A DNA stretch of 64,000 nt, taken from assembly GCA_013297875.1 (NCBI GenBank), contig JAAFIW010000018.1:1-64000 (forward strand), in the 5' to 3' direction. Below the pieces are notes generated by a model. It was not told the DNA's origin, did not search any database, and worked only from the letters and a program-made list of their open reading frames with translations. The stretch comes from Comamonadaceae bacterium. Lineage in GTDB: Bacteria; Pseudomonadota; Gammaproteobacteria; Burkholderiales; Burkholderiaceae_C. Positions 8,756-18,440 of the stretch are shown one piece after another; the first letter of the stretch is position 1; every line of letters starts with the position of its first letter. The translations under genes and the position numbers were made by a program.

Positions 8756-10156
8756 ATGGCGCAATTCAAGGAAATATCACCGAATGCCGGTTACGGCGAA
8801 AAGCTGATGAACTGGGTGGACAACCGCTTCCCGGCCTCCACGCTGTACAAGGAGCACCTGTCTGAGTACTACGCACCCAAAAACTTCAACTTCTGGTACT
8901 TTTTTGGCTCCCTGGCCCTGCTGGTGCTGGTGATTCAAATCGTGACCGGTATCTTTTTGGTCATGCATTACAAGCCTGATGCCAATCTGGCATTTGCTTC
9001 GGTCGAATACATCATGCGCGACGTGCCCTGGGGCTGGCTGGTGCGCTACATGCACTCCACTGGCGCGTCGGCGTTTTTTGTGGTGGTTTACCTGCACATG
9101 TTCCGTGGCCTGATTTACGGCAGCTACCGCAAGCCGCGCGAGCTGATCTGGATTTTTGGCTGTGCGATTTTCCTGTGCCTGATGGCCGAAGCCTTCATGG
9201 GCTACCTGCTGCCCTGGGGCCAGATGAGCTACTGGGGCGCACAGGTGATCGTGAACCTGTTTGCTGCGATTCCCTTCATCGGCCCCGATCTGGCCTTGCT
9301 GATTCGTGGTGACTATGTGGTGTCCGACGCAACCCTGAACCGCTTTTTCAGCTTCCACGTGATTGCCGTGCCCCTGGTGCTGCTGGGCCTGGTGGCCGCC
9401 CACCTCATTGCCTTGCACGAGGTCGGCTCCAACAACCCCGACGGCGTGGAAATCAAGGCCAATAAGGGCCCGGATGGCATTCCGCTGGACGGCATCCCGT
9501 TTCACCCCTACTACACCGTGCACGATATTTTCGGTGTGAGCGTGTTTTTGATGATCTTCACGGCCATCATTTTCTTTGCTCCGGAGTTCGGCGGTTACTT
9601 CCTGGAATTCAATAACTTCATTCCAGCCGACCCTTTGAAAACCCCGGCGCACATTGCACCGGTCTGGTATTTCACGCCGTATTACTCCATGCTGCGCGCC
9701 ATTACCAGCGAAATGATGTATGCGCTGATTTTCTGCGCACTGGCTGGTGCCGGCCTTGTCGCCATGAAAACCAAAATTCCGGTCATTTTTAAAGCCGTCA
9801 TTCTGAGCGCGGCGATCGCGGTGGCCGCCCTGATGCTGGCCATTGATGCCAAATTCTGGGGTGTGGTGGTGATGGGTGGTGCCGTGATCATTCTGTTTGC
9901 ACTGCCCTGGCTGGACTATAGCCCCGTCAAGTCGATTCGTTACCGCCCGACCTGGCACAAATACCTGTATGGCATTTTTGTCATTAACTTCCTGATATTG
10001 GGTTATCTAGGCGTGCAGCCACCTTCACCGTTGGGTGAGCGCGTGTCCCAGGTGGGAACGCTGTTTTACTTTGGCTTCTTTCTCTTGATGCCGGTCTGGA
10101 GCCGCATGGGCGAGCCCAAGCCTGTACCCGACCGTGTTGTATTCGCTGCCCATTGA
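8756..10156 (+). CDS. petB: ubiquinol-cytochrome c reductase, cytochrome b subunit
   Basis: The membrane core of the bc1 complex, binding two b haems and both quinone sites. Predicted 466 aa with eight or more helices. Haem-ligand histidines lie in RYMHSTGAS...YLHMFRGL and FHVIAVPL...AHLIALH. The quinol-oxidation loop reads PVWY (APVWYFTPYYS) instead of the mitochondrial PEWY, a variant known in beta- and gammaproteobacteria. AAAGG lies upstream of the ATG. Confidence 0.97.
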   Translation: MAQFKEISPNAGYGEKLMNWVDNRFPASTLYKEHLSEYYAPKNFNFWYFFGSLALLVLVIQIVTGIFLVMHYKPDANLAFASVEYIMRDVPWGWLVRYMHSTGASAFFVVVYLHMFRGLIYGSYRKPRELIWIFGCAIFLCLMAEAFMGYLLPWGQMSYWGAQVIVNLFAAIPFIGPDLALLIRGDYVVSDATLNRFFSFHVIAVPLVLLGLVAAHLIALHEVGSNNPDGVEIKANKGPDGIPLDGIPFHPYYTVHDIFGVSVFLMIFTAIIFFAPEFGGYFLEFNNFIPADPLKTPAHIAPVWYFTPYYSMLRAITSEMMYALIFCALAGAGLVAMKTKIPVIFKAVILSAAIAVAALMLAIDAKFWGVVVMGGAVIILFALPWLDYSPVKSIRYRPTWHKYLYGIFVINFLILGYLGVQPPSPLGERVSQVGTLFYFGFFLLMPVWSRMGEPKPVPDRVVFAAH

Positions 10157-10168
10157 GCCTTCGAGAAA

Positions 10169-10939
10169 ATGAATCACATGAAAAAGCTCATCCTCAGTTT
10201 TTTTGCTGCCTTTGTTTTTGCGGGCGGTGCCCATGCTGCTGGCGGCGACAGTATTGCGTGGGACAAGGCCCCGCAAAAGACAAATGATCTGGCCGCACTG
10301 CAAAACGGTGCCAAACTGTTCGTTAACTACTGTTTGAACTGCCATTCGGCCGCCTACATGCGCTACAACCGCATGACCGATATCGGTTTGACGGAAAAGC
10401 AGATCAAGGAAAATCTCCTGTTCACCACTGACAAAGTGGGCGACACCATGAAGGCTGCCATTGATCCCAAGCAGGCCAAAGAATGGTTTGGCGGCAACCC
10501 GCCTGACTTGACCATGATTGCCCGCTCACGGGCAGCCGTAGGCCAGGGCACAGGCCCCGACTACTTGTATACCTATCTGCGTACTTACTACCGCGACGAA
10601 ACCAAGGCAACCGGCTGGAACAACATGGCCTTCCCCAGCGTGGGCATGCCCCATGTTTTGTGGGAGTTGCAAGGTGAACGCCGCCCCATTTTTGAAACAA
10701 AAATGGATCATGGCCATTCGGTGAAAATGCTCAAGGGTTGGGAGCAAATCACCCCCGGTAAGCTCACGCCGTTACAGTATGAGGAAGCGATGGGTGACCT
10801 GGTGGCCTATTTGCAATGGATGGGCGAGCCGGTGCGAAACACCCGCATTCGTATCGGCGTATGGGTTTTGCTGTTCCTGGGTGTATTTACCATCATCGCC
10901 TGGCGCTTGAATGCTGCATTTTGGAAAGATATTAAATAA
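10169..10939 (+). CDS. petC: ubiquinol-cytochrome c reductase, cytochrome c1 subunit
   Basis: Accepts electrons from the Rieske protein and passes them to soluble cytochrome c. Predicted 256 aa: signal peptide (MKKLILSFFAAFVFAGGAHA), haem motif CLNCH, probable axial Met in PSVGMPH, and a C-terminal membrane anchor (VWVLLFLGVFTIIAWRL). Translation could begin at 10169 (MNHMKK) or at 10178. It ends the petABC operon and is followed by a terminator-like hairpin before sspA. Confidence 0.95.
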   Translation: MNHMKKLILSFFAAFVFAGGAHAAGGDSIAWDKAPQKTNDLAALQNGAKLFVNYCLNCHSAAYMRYNRMTDIGLTEKQIKENLLFTTDKVGDTMKAAIDPKQAKEWFGGNPPDLTMIARSRAAVGQGTGPDYLYTYLRTYYRDETKATGWNNMAFPSVGMPHVLWELQGERRPIFETKMDHGHSVKMLKGWEQITPGKLTPLQYEEAMGDLVAYLQWMGEPVRNTRIRIGVWVLLFLGVFTIIAWRLNAAFWKDIK

Positions 10940-10990
10940 CCACCAAATAGCATCTGCGCAATTCGTGCAGTTTTCAGCGTCGAATTTTTC

Positions 10991-11020
10991 AAGTGACGGC
11001 TTGCCGTCACTTTCATTTTT
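10991..11020 (+). terminator. hairpin between petC and sspA
   Basis: A perfect 9-bp stem (AAGTGACGG / CCGTCACTT) with a 4-nt loop, followed by TCATTTTT. It ends 15 bases before the sspA start, so it may end petABC or attenuate read-through into sspA. Confidence 0.8.
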
Positions 11021-11035
11021 GTAGGAGCCTTTGCC

Positions 11036-11647
11036 ATGATGGTACTTTATTCGGGAACGACCTGTCCTTATTCCCACCGCTGCCGGTTCGTGTTGTTTGA
11101 AAAAGGCATGGATTTTGAAATTCGTGACGTGGACTTGTATAACAAGCCTGAAGACATCAATGTCATGAATCCCTATGGTCAGGTTCCTATCCTGGTTGAG
11201 CGCGATCTGATTCTGTATGAATCCAACATCATCAATGAATACATTGACGAGCGTTTTCCTCACCCGCAATTGATGCCCGGTGACCCGGTGGATCGGGCCC
11301 GTGTGCGCCTGTTCCTGCTGAATTTCGAGAAAGAGCTGTTCGTGCATGTCAGCACGCTGGAGTCGCGCGCTGCAAAAGCCAACGAAAAAGTCCTGGAAAA
11401 AGCACGCGCCCATATTCGCGACCGCTTGACCCAGCTGGCACCGGTGTTTTTGAAAAACAAATTCATGCTGGGTGACAGTTTTTCCATGCTGGACGTGGCG
11501 ATTGCGCCACTGCTGTGGCGTCTGGATTACTACGGTATTGACCTCAGCAAAAATGCTGCGCCACTGCTCAAGTATGCCGAGCGTATTTTTTCGCGCCCGG
11601 CCTATATTGAAGCGTTGACACCGTCTGAAAAGGTGATGCGCAAGTAG
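11036..11647 (+). CDS. sspA: stringent starvation protein A
   Basis: A glutathione-transferase-fold protein that binds RNA polymerase and acts in stationary-phase and acid-stress gene control. Predicted 203 aa, normal length. The N-terminal thioredoxin-like domain begins VLYSGTTCPYSHRCRF. The surface motif PHP, needed for function in E. coli SspA, is present in FPHPQLMPGD. TAGGAG precedes the ATG. It lies immediately upstream of sspB, as in many proteobacteria. Confidence 0.93.
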   Translation: MMVLYSGTTCPYSHRCRFVLFEKGMDFEIRDVDLYNKPEDINVMNPYGQVPILVERDLILYESNIINEYIDERFPHPQLMPGDPVDRARVRLFLLNFEKELFVHVSTLESRAAKANEKVLEKARAHIRDRLTQLAPVFLKNKFMLGDSFSMLDVAIAPLLWRLDYYGIDLSKNAAPLLKYAERIFSRPAYIEALTPSEKVMRK

Positions 11648-11675
11648 CGCCAGCTGTTGCCGTGAGACAGTGGTG

Positions 11676-12191
11676 ATGAACGCGATCGAGTCGACCTCTA
11701 CCCGCCCGTATTTGATCCGGGCGCTGTACGACTGGTGCAGTGACAACGGCCTGACGCCCTATGTGGCCGTGCTGGTAGACGACTCGGTGCAGGTGCCCCG
11801 CGAGTACGTGAAAAACGGCGAAATCGTCTTGAACATCAGTTTTGATGCCACCAGCTCACTCAAACTGGGCAATGACTTCATTGAGTTCAAGGCCCGTTTT
11901 GCCGGAACAGCCCGTGAAATTGTGGTGCCGGTCAGGCAGGTGATTGCCATTTATGCGCGTGAAAACGGGCAAGGCATGGCGTTTCCCATGTCGGTTCCCG
12001 GGGCCGCAGGCGATGCTGCCCAGCCTCGAATGCCCAGCCTGAGCAGCGTGCCCTCGGACTCAAAAGTTGTTCCGTTGGTGGCAGTGGAGGCTTCTGCAGA
12101 GCTTCACGCAATGCCCGATGGCGACGACCCTGAGGGTTCGCCGCCCAAGCCACCGTCTGGCCCCCGGCCTGCCCTGAAACGCGTCAAGTAG
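11676..12191 (+). CDS. sspB: ClpXP protease specificity-enhancing factor
   Basis: Tethers ssrA-tagged and other substrates to ClpXP. Predicted 171 aa from ATG 11676 (two GTG codons lie directly upstream at 11670 and 11673). The folded domain covers roughly residues 1-105 (TRPYLIRALYDWCSDNGLTPY, VPREYVKNGEIVLNIS). It is followed by a long flexible linker and a basic C-terminal tail (RPALKRVK) matching the ClpX-docking peptide of the family. It starts 28 bp after sspA. Confidence 0.93.
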   Translation: MNAIESTSTRPYLIRALYDWCSDNGLTPYVAVLVDDSVQVPREYVKNGEIVLNISFDATSSLKLGNDFIEFKARFAGTAREIVVPVRQVIAIYARENGQGMAFPMSVPGAAGDAAQPRMPSLSSVPSDSKVVPLVAVEASAELHAMPDGDDPEGSPPKPPSGPRPALKRVK

Positions 12192-12253
12192 ACAAGTCAG
12201 CACGCACAAAGCGTGTGATGCAAGAAAAGCCAGAAATTGCGTTTTTGAGTCAG

Positions 12254-12259
12254 TACAAT
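12254..12259 (+). promoter_or_regulatory. candidate -10 box of the tRNA-Thr gene
   Basis: TACAAT lies 9 bases before the tRNA 5' end. No well-spaced -35 box is obvious (TTGCGT is too close). Confidence 0.35.
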
Positions 12260-12268
12260 CCCACCTTC

Positions 12269-12344
12269 GCCGATTTAGCTCAGTTGGTAGAGCAACCGCC
12301 TTGTAAGCGGTAGGTCATCAGTTCGAATCCGATAATCGGCACCA
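12269..12344 (+). tRNA. tRNA-Thr (anticodon TGT)
   Basis: A 76-nt cloverleaf. The acceptor stem GCCGATT pairs with AATCGGC, the anticodon loop is CTTGTAA on an ACCGC/GCGGT stem, the T loop is TTCGAAT, and the 3' CCA is encoded. The T stem has one A-C mismatch. Confidence 0.97.
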
Positions 12345-12348
12345 TTTT

Positions 12349-12669
12349 TCAGCGGGACAGACTGGGTGCGCTAAGCACCTTCAGTCGAATGGCACTGACC
12401 GGTGCCCCGGCCGCCAGCAGAGCGGCCTGCACGGTGGGTAACAGGTGCTTGAGTTTGGCAGCCGTCGCGCTGTTGTTGACAATCAAGCACCATTGCCCTG
12501 CCTCCAGTGGGCCCGCCTGGATGGCAGTGCGCAGGGCTTCAGGGATCACAGACTCCACAGATTTCAGCAATTGGCTGGATTGACTGGCCCGTTCAATCAA
12601 GCGGGCAAGGGTTGGGGCCTGACGGGTTGCGTCTTGCACGGAGACAGCTTTCGGTGCGCGATGGGACAT
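12349..12669 (-). CDS. DUF721/DciA-like protein
   Basis: A small protein of 106 aa (start MSHRAPKAVSVQDA; a start at 12708 would add 13 residues and overlap the divergent peptidase gene). The central part (LARLIERASQSSQLLKSVE, LIVNNSATAAKLKHLLP) matches the DUF721 fold, whose members include the helicase loader DciA. The loader role is an inference from family resemblance. Its stop lies 4 bp from the 3' end of the convergent tRNA-Thr gene. Confidence 0.7.
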   Translation of the reverse strand: MSHRAPKAVSVQDATRQAPTLARLIERASQSSQLLKSVESVIPEALRTAIQAGPLEAGQWCLIVNNSATAAKLKHLLPTVQAALLAAGAPVSAIRLKVLSAPSLSR

Positions 12670-12702
12670 GGGGCAAAACGCAGTCGTTGAAAAGGATTTG
12701 GC

Positions 12703-13653
12703 GTGCATTTAATCATCACAGACGCCTGGATGGCCAAAAGCCGGGCGCTTCACATCAGCGGCATTCGCTTGATCGGGGCCTGTCTGGTGCTGTCATTCCT
12801 GCTGGTTCTGATGTCAGCTGGCATCTACCACTGGGTGTTTCTCAAAGGTGCGCGCGAAGGTTGGCCCATTGTGGGCTCCCTGGTTCGGCTGGTCGTGAAA
12901 GACGAGTTTGAGCAACGCGACCGCTTCATGCGCGAGAACCTGGATGCCATGGCCCGCAAGCTGGGCGAAATGCAGGCCAAACTGATTCAGCTGGAGGCGC
13001 TCGGTGAGCGGGTGTCGGGTCTGGCGGGTGTGAGCCCCTCCGAACTGAAGCTGGCACCCGGCCGTGGTGGCGCGCTGGTGTCTGGCAGACCCTTGACGAT
13101 GCAGGAGCTGCAAGCCACGCTGGATGAACTGAACCAGCTGACCGAGCAACGCACCGACCTCATGACTGTGGTCGAGTCGCAGTTGTTTGATCAAAAAATC
13201 CGCAAAATGATGGTTCCCACCCAGCAACCGGTGCTGGATGGCAATGTGGGCTCCTCGTTTGGCTGGCGCATTGACCCCATCAATGGTCGCTCCGCCTTGC
13301 ACACCGGCCTGGATTTTCAGGCCGACCCCGGCACACCCATTCTGGCCGCCGCCGGTGGCGTGGTGGTCACGCAGGAGTACCACGCAGCCTATGGAAACAT
13401 GGTCGAGGTTGACCACGGCAACGACCTGATCACCCGCTATGCCCATGCCTCCAAGGTGTGGGTGAAAAAGGGTGACCTGGTCAAACGCGGGCAAAAGCTG
13501 GCCGAGGTCGGCACCACCGGGCGGTCTACCGGGCCCCATCTGCACTTTGAGGTATTGGTGCAGGGAATTCCGCAAGACCCGCAAAAATTTCTGCAGGCGG
13601 GCCAAAATCTGCCGAGAGCAGCAGCTGCGATGGCGACAGCCACACGCAGGTAA
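12703..13653 (+). CDS. M23 family metallopeptidase
   Basis: A periplasmic LytM-type protein of 316 aa, starting with GTG. One membrane helix (about residues 22-45, LIGACLVLSFLLVLMSAGIY) is followed by a helical segment (residues 60-150). The peptidase domain carries the zinc ligands in ALHTGLDFQADPG and HLHFEV, both intact, so it may cleave peptidoglycan cross-links. It is divergent from the DciA-like gene and lies upstream of secA. Confidence 0.9.
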   Translation: MHLIITDAWMAKSRALHISGIRLIGACLVLSFLLVLMSAGIYHWVFLKGAREGWPIVGSLVRLVVKDEFEQRDRFMRENLDAMARKLGEMQAKLIQLEALGERVSGLAGVSPSELKLAPGRGGALVSGRPLTMQELQATLDELNQLTEQRTDLMTVVESQLFDQKIRKMMVPTQQPVLDGNVGSSFGWRIDPINGRSALHTGLDFQADPGTPILAAAGGVVVTQEYHAAYGNMVEVDHGNDLITRYAHASKVWVKKGDLVKRGQKLAEVGTTGRSTGPHLHFEVLVQGIPQDPQKFLQAGQNLPRAAAAMATATRR

Positions 13654-13736
13654 AATCATCTCGCTTTGCTGTTGTTGGCCCGCTTGCGATGCCCAACCCC
13701 AGCCCCATGTATCTCTGACTGTTAAAAGGACTCGCT

Positions 13737-13782
13737 GCCCTGTTGGGCCCTGAGAGATGTTTCTCCCAGGGGGCAACAGGGC
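13737..13782 (+). terminator. long hairpin directly upstream of secA
   Basis: The outer stem GCCCTGTTG / CAACAGGGC (13737-13745 with 13774-13782) is perfect, with a second imperfect stem inside. It is followed by GGTTTTGCG, and secA starts 12 bases later without a clear Shine-Dalgarno sequence. It could end the peptidase transcript or control secA translation. Confidence 0.6.
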
Positions 13783-13794
13783 GGTTTTGCGTGA

Positions 13795-16572
<2,778 letters not shown>

Positions 16573-16600
16573 CCCCGATTTTTCTGGCTTGCGCGGCGGT

Positions 16601-16666
16601 TTGAAAGCCAAAATAGCCGTCCGCCCAGGTGTTTATTGCTCAAGCAGCTATCAAAAGCGTAGTGAC
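16601..16666 (+). repeat. GCTCAAGCAGCTAT dispersed element, near-consensus
   Basis: One of the fullest copies: TTGAAAGCCAAAATAGCC, then CGCCCAGGTGTTTATT and GCTCAAGCAGCTATCAAA with a tail ending GTAGTG. The copy at 62731-62796 is closely similar. Confidence 0.85.
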
Positions 16667-16689
16667 TGAATCCCCTCAAGTCAGCCACA

Positions 16690-16778
16690 AGCATTCGGGG
16701 TCAGATCAAAATTCAGGACGTGGTGTGACCGGCGCGCGGGGTGCAGATACGAAATTTTGATCTGACCCCGATTGCGGG
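16690..16778. repeat. REP-like palindrome, GGGGTCAGAT type
   Basis: A perfect 17-bp inverted repeat (16697-16713 with 16753-16769) from GGGGTCAGATC to GATCTGACCCC. A second copy with the same flanks (AAGCATT before, ATTGCG after) is at 21410-21498. Confidence 0.75.
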
Positions 16779-16881
16779 TATCCGGCGACTGCAAGCCTTT
16801 GCGCGCGACCTTTGTCCCGCGACGGAAGCTGAAAATCAGGGTCAAAGCGGCCCGGCATTCCAGGCCAGTACGATCCAGGCC

Positions 16882-18330
16882 ATGCAAGACAACCCGCCTG
16901 TGATTGACCGCTCACCCGACCCAACCCACCCTGTTGAGCCGCAGCCAGCGCCTGAAGCACTCTCCACCTGGCAGTGGTGGGTGCAGGGCCTGCGCGCTGG
17001 TGTGTTTCTGGTGCCCCGCATCGGCAGCGCCAGGCCCGCGCCGCTGCAAATTTTGATGTTTTTGGCCGCGTTTTTGCTGCTGGAAATCGGCCTGGGCCGG
17101 CTTGAAGTGCCGGGGCCTGCCAGCTTTGATTGGCAGGCGGGGTTGGCCATGGGCGGGGTGACGGTGGCGGTGATGGCGGGCACGCTGTGGCTGGCCTGGT
17201 GGGCGCTGTGGCCCGCTGGCCAGCGCAGCCTGGCCGCCTGGTTTGCCTTGTCCACAGCCGCTGCCGCGCCCCCTACCGCGGCAGTAGCAGCCTTGGTGGC
17301 CCTGGAGGCGCACCAGCTGTACCCGGCCATGTGGGACACCTGGCTGGCATGGGCTGCCTACCTGGCACTGCTGATCTGGTCGCTGGGTGCCGCAGCCCTG
17401 CTGATGCGGCGTTTTGGGTCGTCGGGCTGGCGCGTGGGCGGGTTTGTGACCGGTGTACTGGCCTTGGCGCTGCTCGCCGCCTGGCAGTCTCCCCAGCGCC
17501 CCTGGAGCCCTGAATACAGCGCAACAGACGACGCCACAGACCCGCCGCGCCTGCAACTGAGCCAGGAAGTCTTTGAGCAGCAGCAAACCGTGTGGCAAGA
17601 GGCCATCGACTCCCTGGTGCCCAGCCGCCCCGGCGTGGGCGAGGTCTATGGGCTGGTGTTTGCCCCGTATGCCTCTGAAAACGTGTTTCTGCGCGAAAGC
17701 ACCCTGGTTTCGCAGGTGCTGGCCGACCGGTTTGACGCGCACCGCCGCGTGCTGCACCTGGTCAACCACGCCACCACGGCCGACAGCCACCCCTGGGCCA
17801 CCACCTTGAACCTGCAGCGCGGCATTGAGGCGCTGGCCGAGCGCATGGACAAACAGCGCGACCTGCTGGTGGTCTACCTCACCTCGCACGGCGGCGGCGA
17901 CTTCAAGCTGGCCAGCGAGCACTGGCCGCTGGAGACCGAGCCGCTCACACCCCAGCAGCTGCGCGCCGCGCTGGACGAAGCGGGCATCGTCAACCGCGTG
18001 GTCATCGTCTCGGCCTGCTACAGCGGCGGCTGGGTGGAGCCGCTGGCTACTGACACCACGCTGGTGATGACCGCCGCCGACGCCACCCACACGTCTTACG
18101 GTTGTGGCCGCCTGTCCGAGCTCACTTTTTTTGGCCGCGCGCTGTTTGACGAGCAACTGCGCACCACCCATTCCTTCGAGCAGGCATTTGCCAAAGCCGT
18201 GCCGCTGATCAAGGCGCGCGAGGAGGAAGCCAAGAAAAACGACGGGTTTTCCAATCCGCAAATCAGGATGGGTGCAGGTCTTGCGCCTGTGTTGAAGCAG
18301 CTGGAGCAGCGTCTGGCGCTTGAGAAATAA
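16882..18330 (+). CDS. membrane-bound C13 (legumain-like) cysteine peptidase
   Basis: Predicted 482 aa. The N-terminal part holds about six hydrophobic helices (residues 55-205). The C-terminal domain has the catalytic pair of the C13/caspase-like clan: His in YLTSHGGGDFKL and Cys in IVSACYSGGWVEPL. The next conserved stretch is MTAADATHTSYGCG. The start at 16882 (MQDNPPVIDR) is chosen because the 47 codons before it are repeat sequence. The substrate is unknown. Confidence 0.8.
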   Translation: MQDNPPVIDRSPDPTHPVEPQPAPEALSTWQWWVQGLRAGVFLVPRIGSARPAPLQILMFLAAFLLLEIGLGRLEVPGPASFDWQAGLAMGGVTVAVMAGTLWLAWWALWPAGQRSLAAWFALSTAAAAPPTAAVAALVALEAHQLYPAMWDTWLAWAAYLALLIWSLGAAALLMRRFGSSGWRVGGFVTGVLALALLAAWQSPQRPWSPEYSATDDATDPPRLQLSQEVFEQQQTVWQEAIDSLVPSRPGVGEVYGLVFAPYASENVFLRESTLVSQVLADRFDAHRRVLHLVNHATTADSHPWATTLNLQRGIEALAERMDKQRDLLVVYLTSHGGGDFKLASEHWPLETEPLTPQQLRAALDEAGIVNRVVIVSACYSGGWVEPLATDTTLVMTAADATHTSYGCGRLSELTFFGRALFDEQLRTTHSFEQAFAKAVPLIKAREEEAKKNDGFSNPQIRMGAGLAPVLKQLEQRLALEK

Positions 18331-18335
18331 GGTTA

Positions 18336-18393
18336 TTTGCTATTGAATAGATAGCTGCTTGAGCAGATTTCACATGGGCTATCAGCCGAAATA
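18336..18393 (-). repeat. GCTCAAGCAGCTAT-type dispersed element
   Basis: Minus-orientation copy (ATAGCTGCTTGAGCAG, then ATGGGCT and CAGCCG) a few bases after the C13 peptidase stop. Confidence 0.8.
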
Positions 18394-18440
18394 ACCCTGA
18401 ACTCATTCAATCTTGAATGTTTTGAACTAAGGTCACGCGC

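Larger units (their letters stand above)
16573..16881. other. intergenic region with two repeat elements
   Basis: The gap after secA holds a copy of the GCTCAAGCAGCTAT element and a REP-like palindrome, listed separately. The downstream reading frame is open from 16741 through the palindrome, but the family-like start is at 16882. Confidence 0.6.

Noticed and set aside
8777-9958. Minus-strand frame of 393 aa opposite petB
   Set aside because: A shadow of the cytochrome b gene, rich in His and Gln as expected for its antisense.
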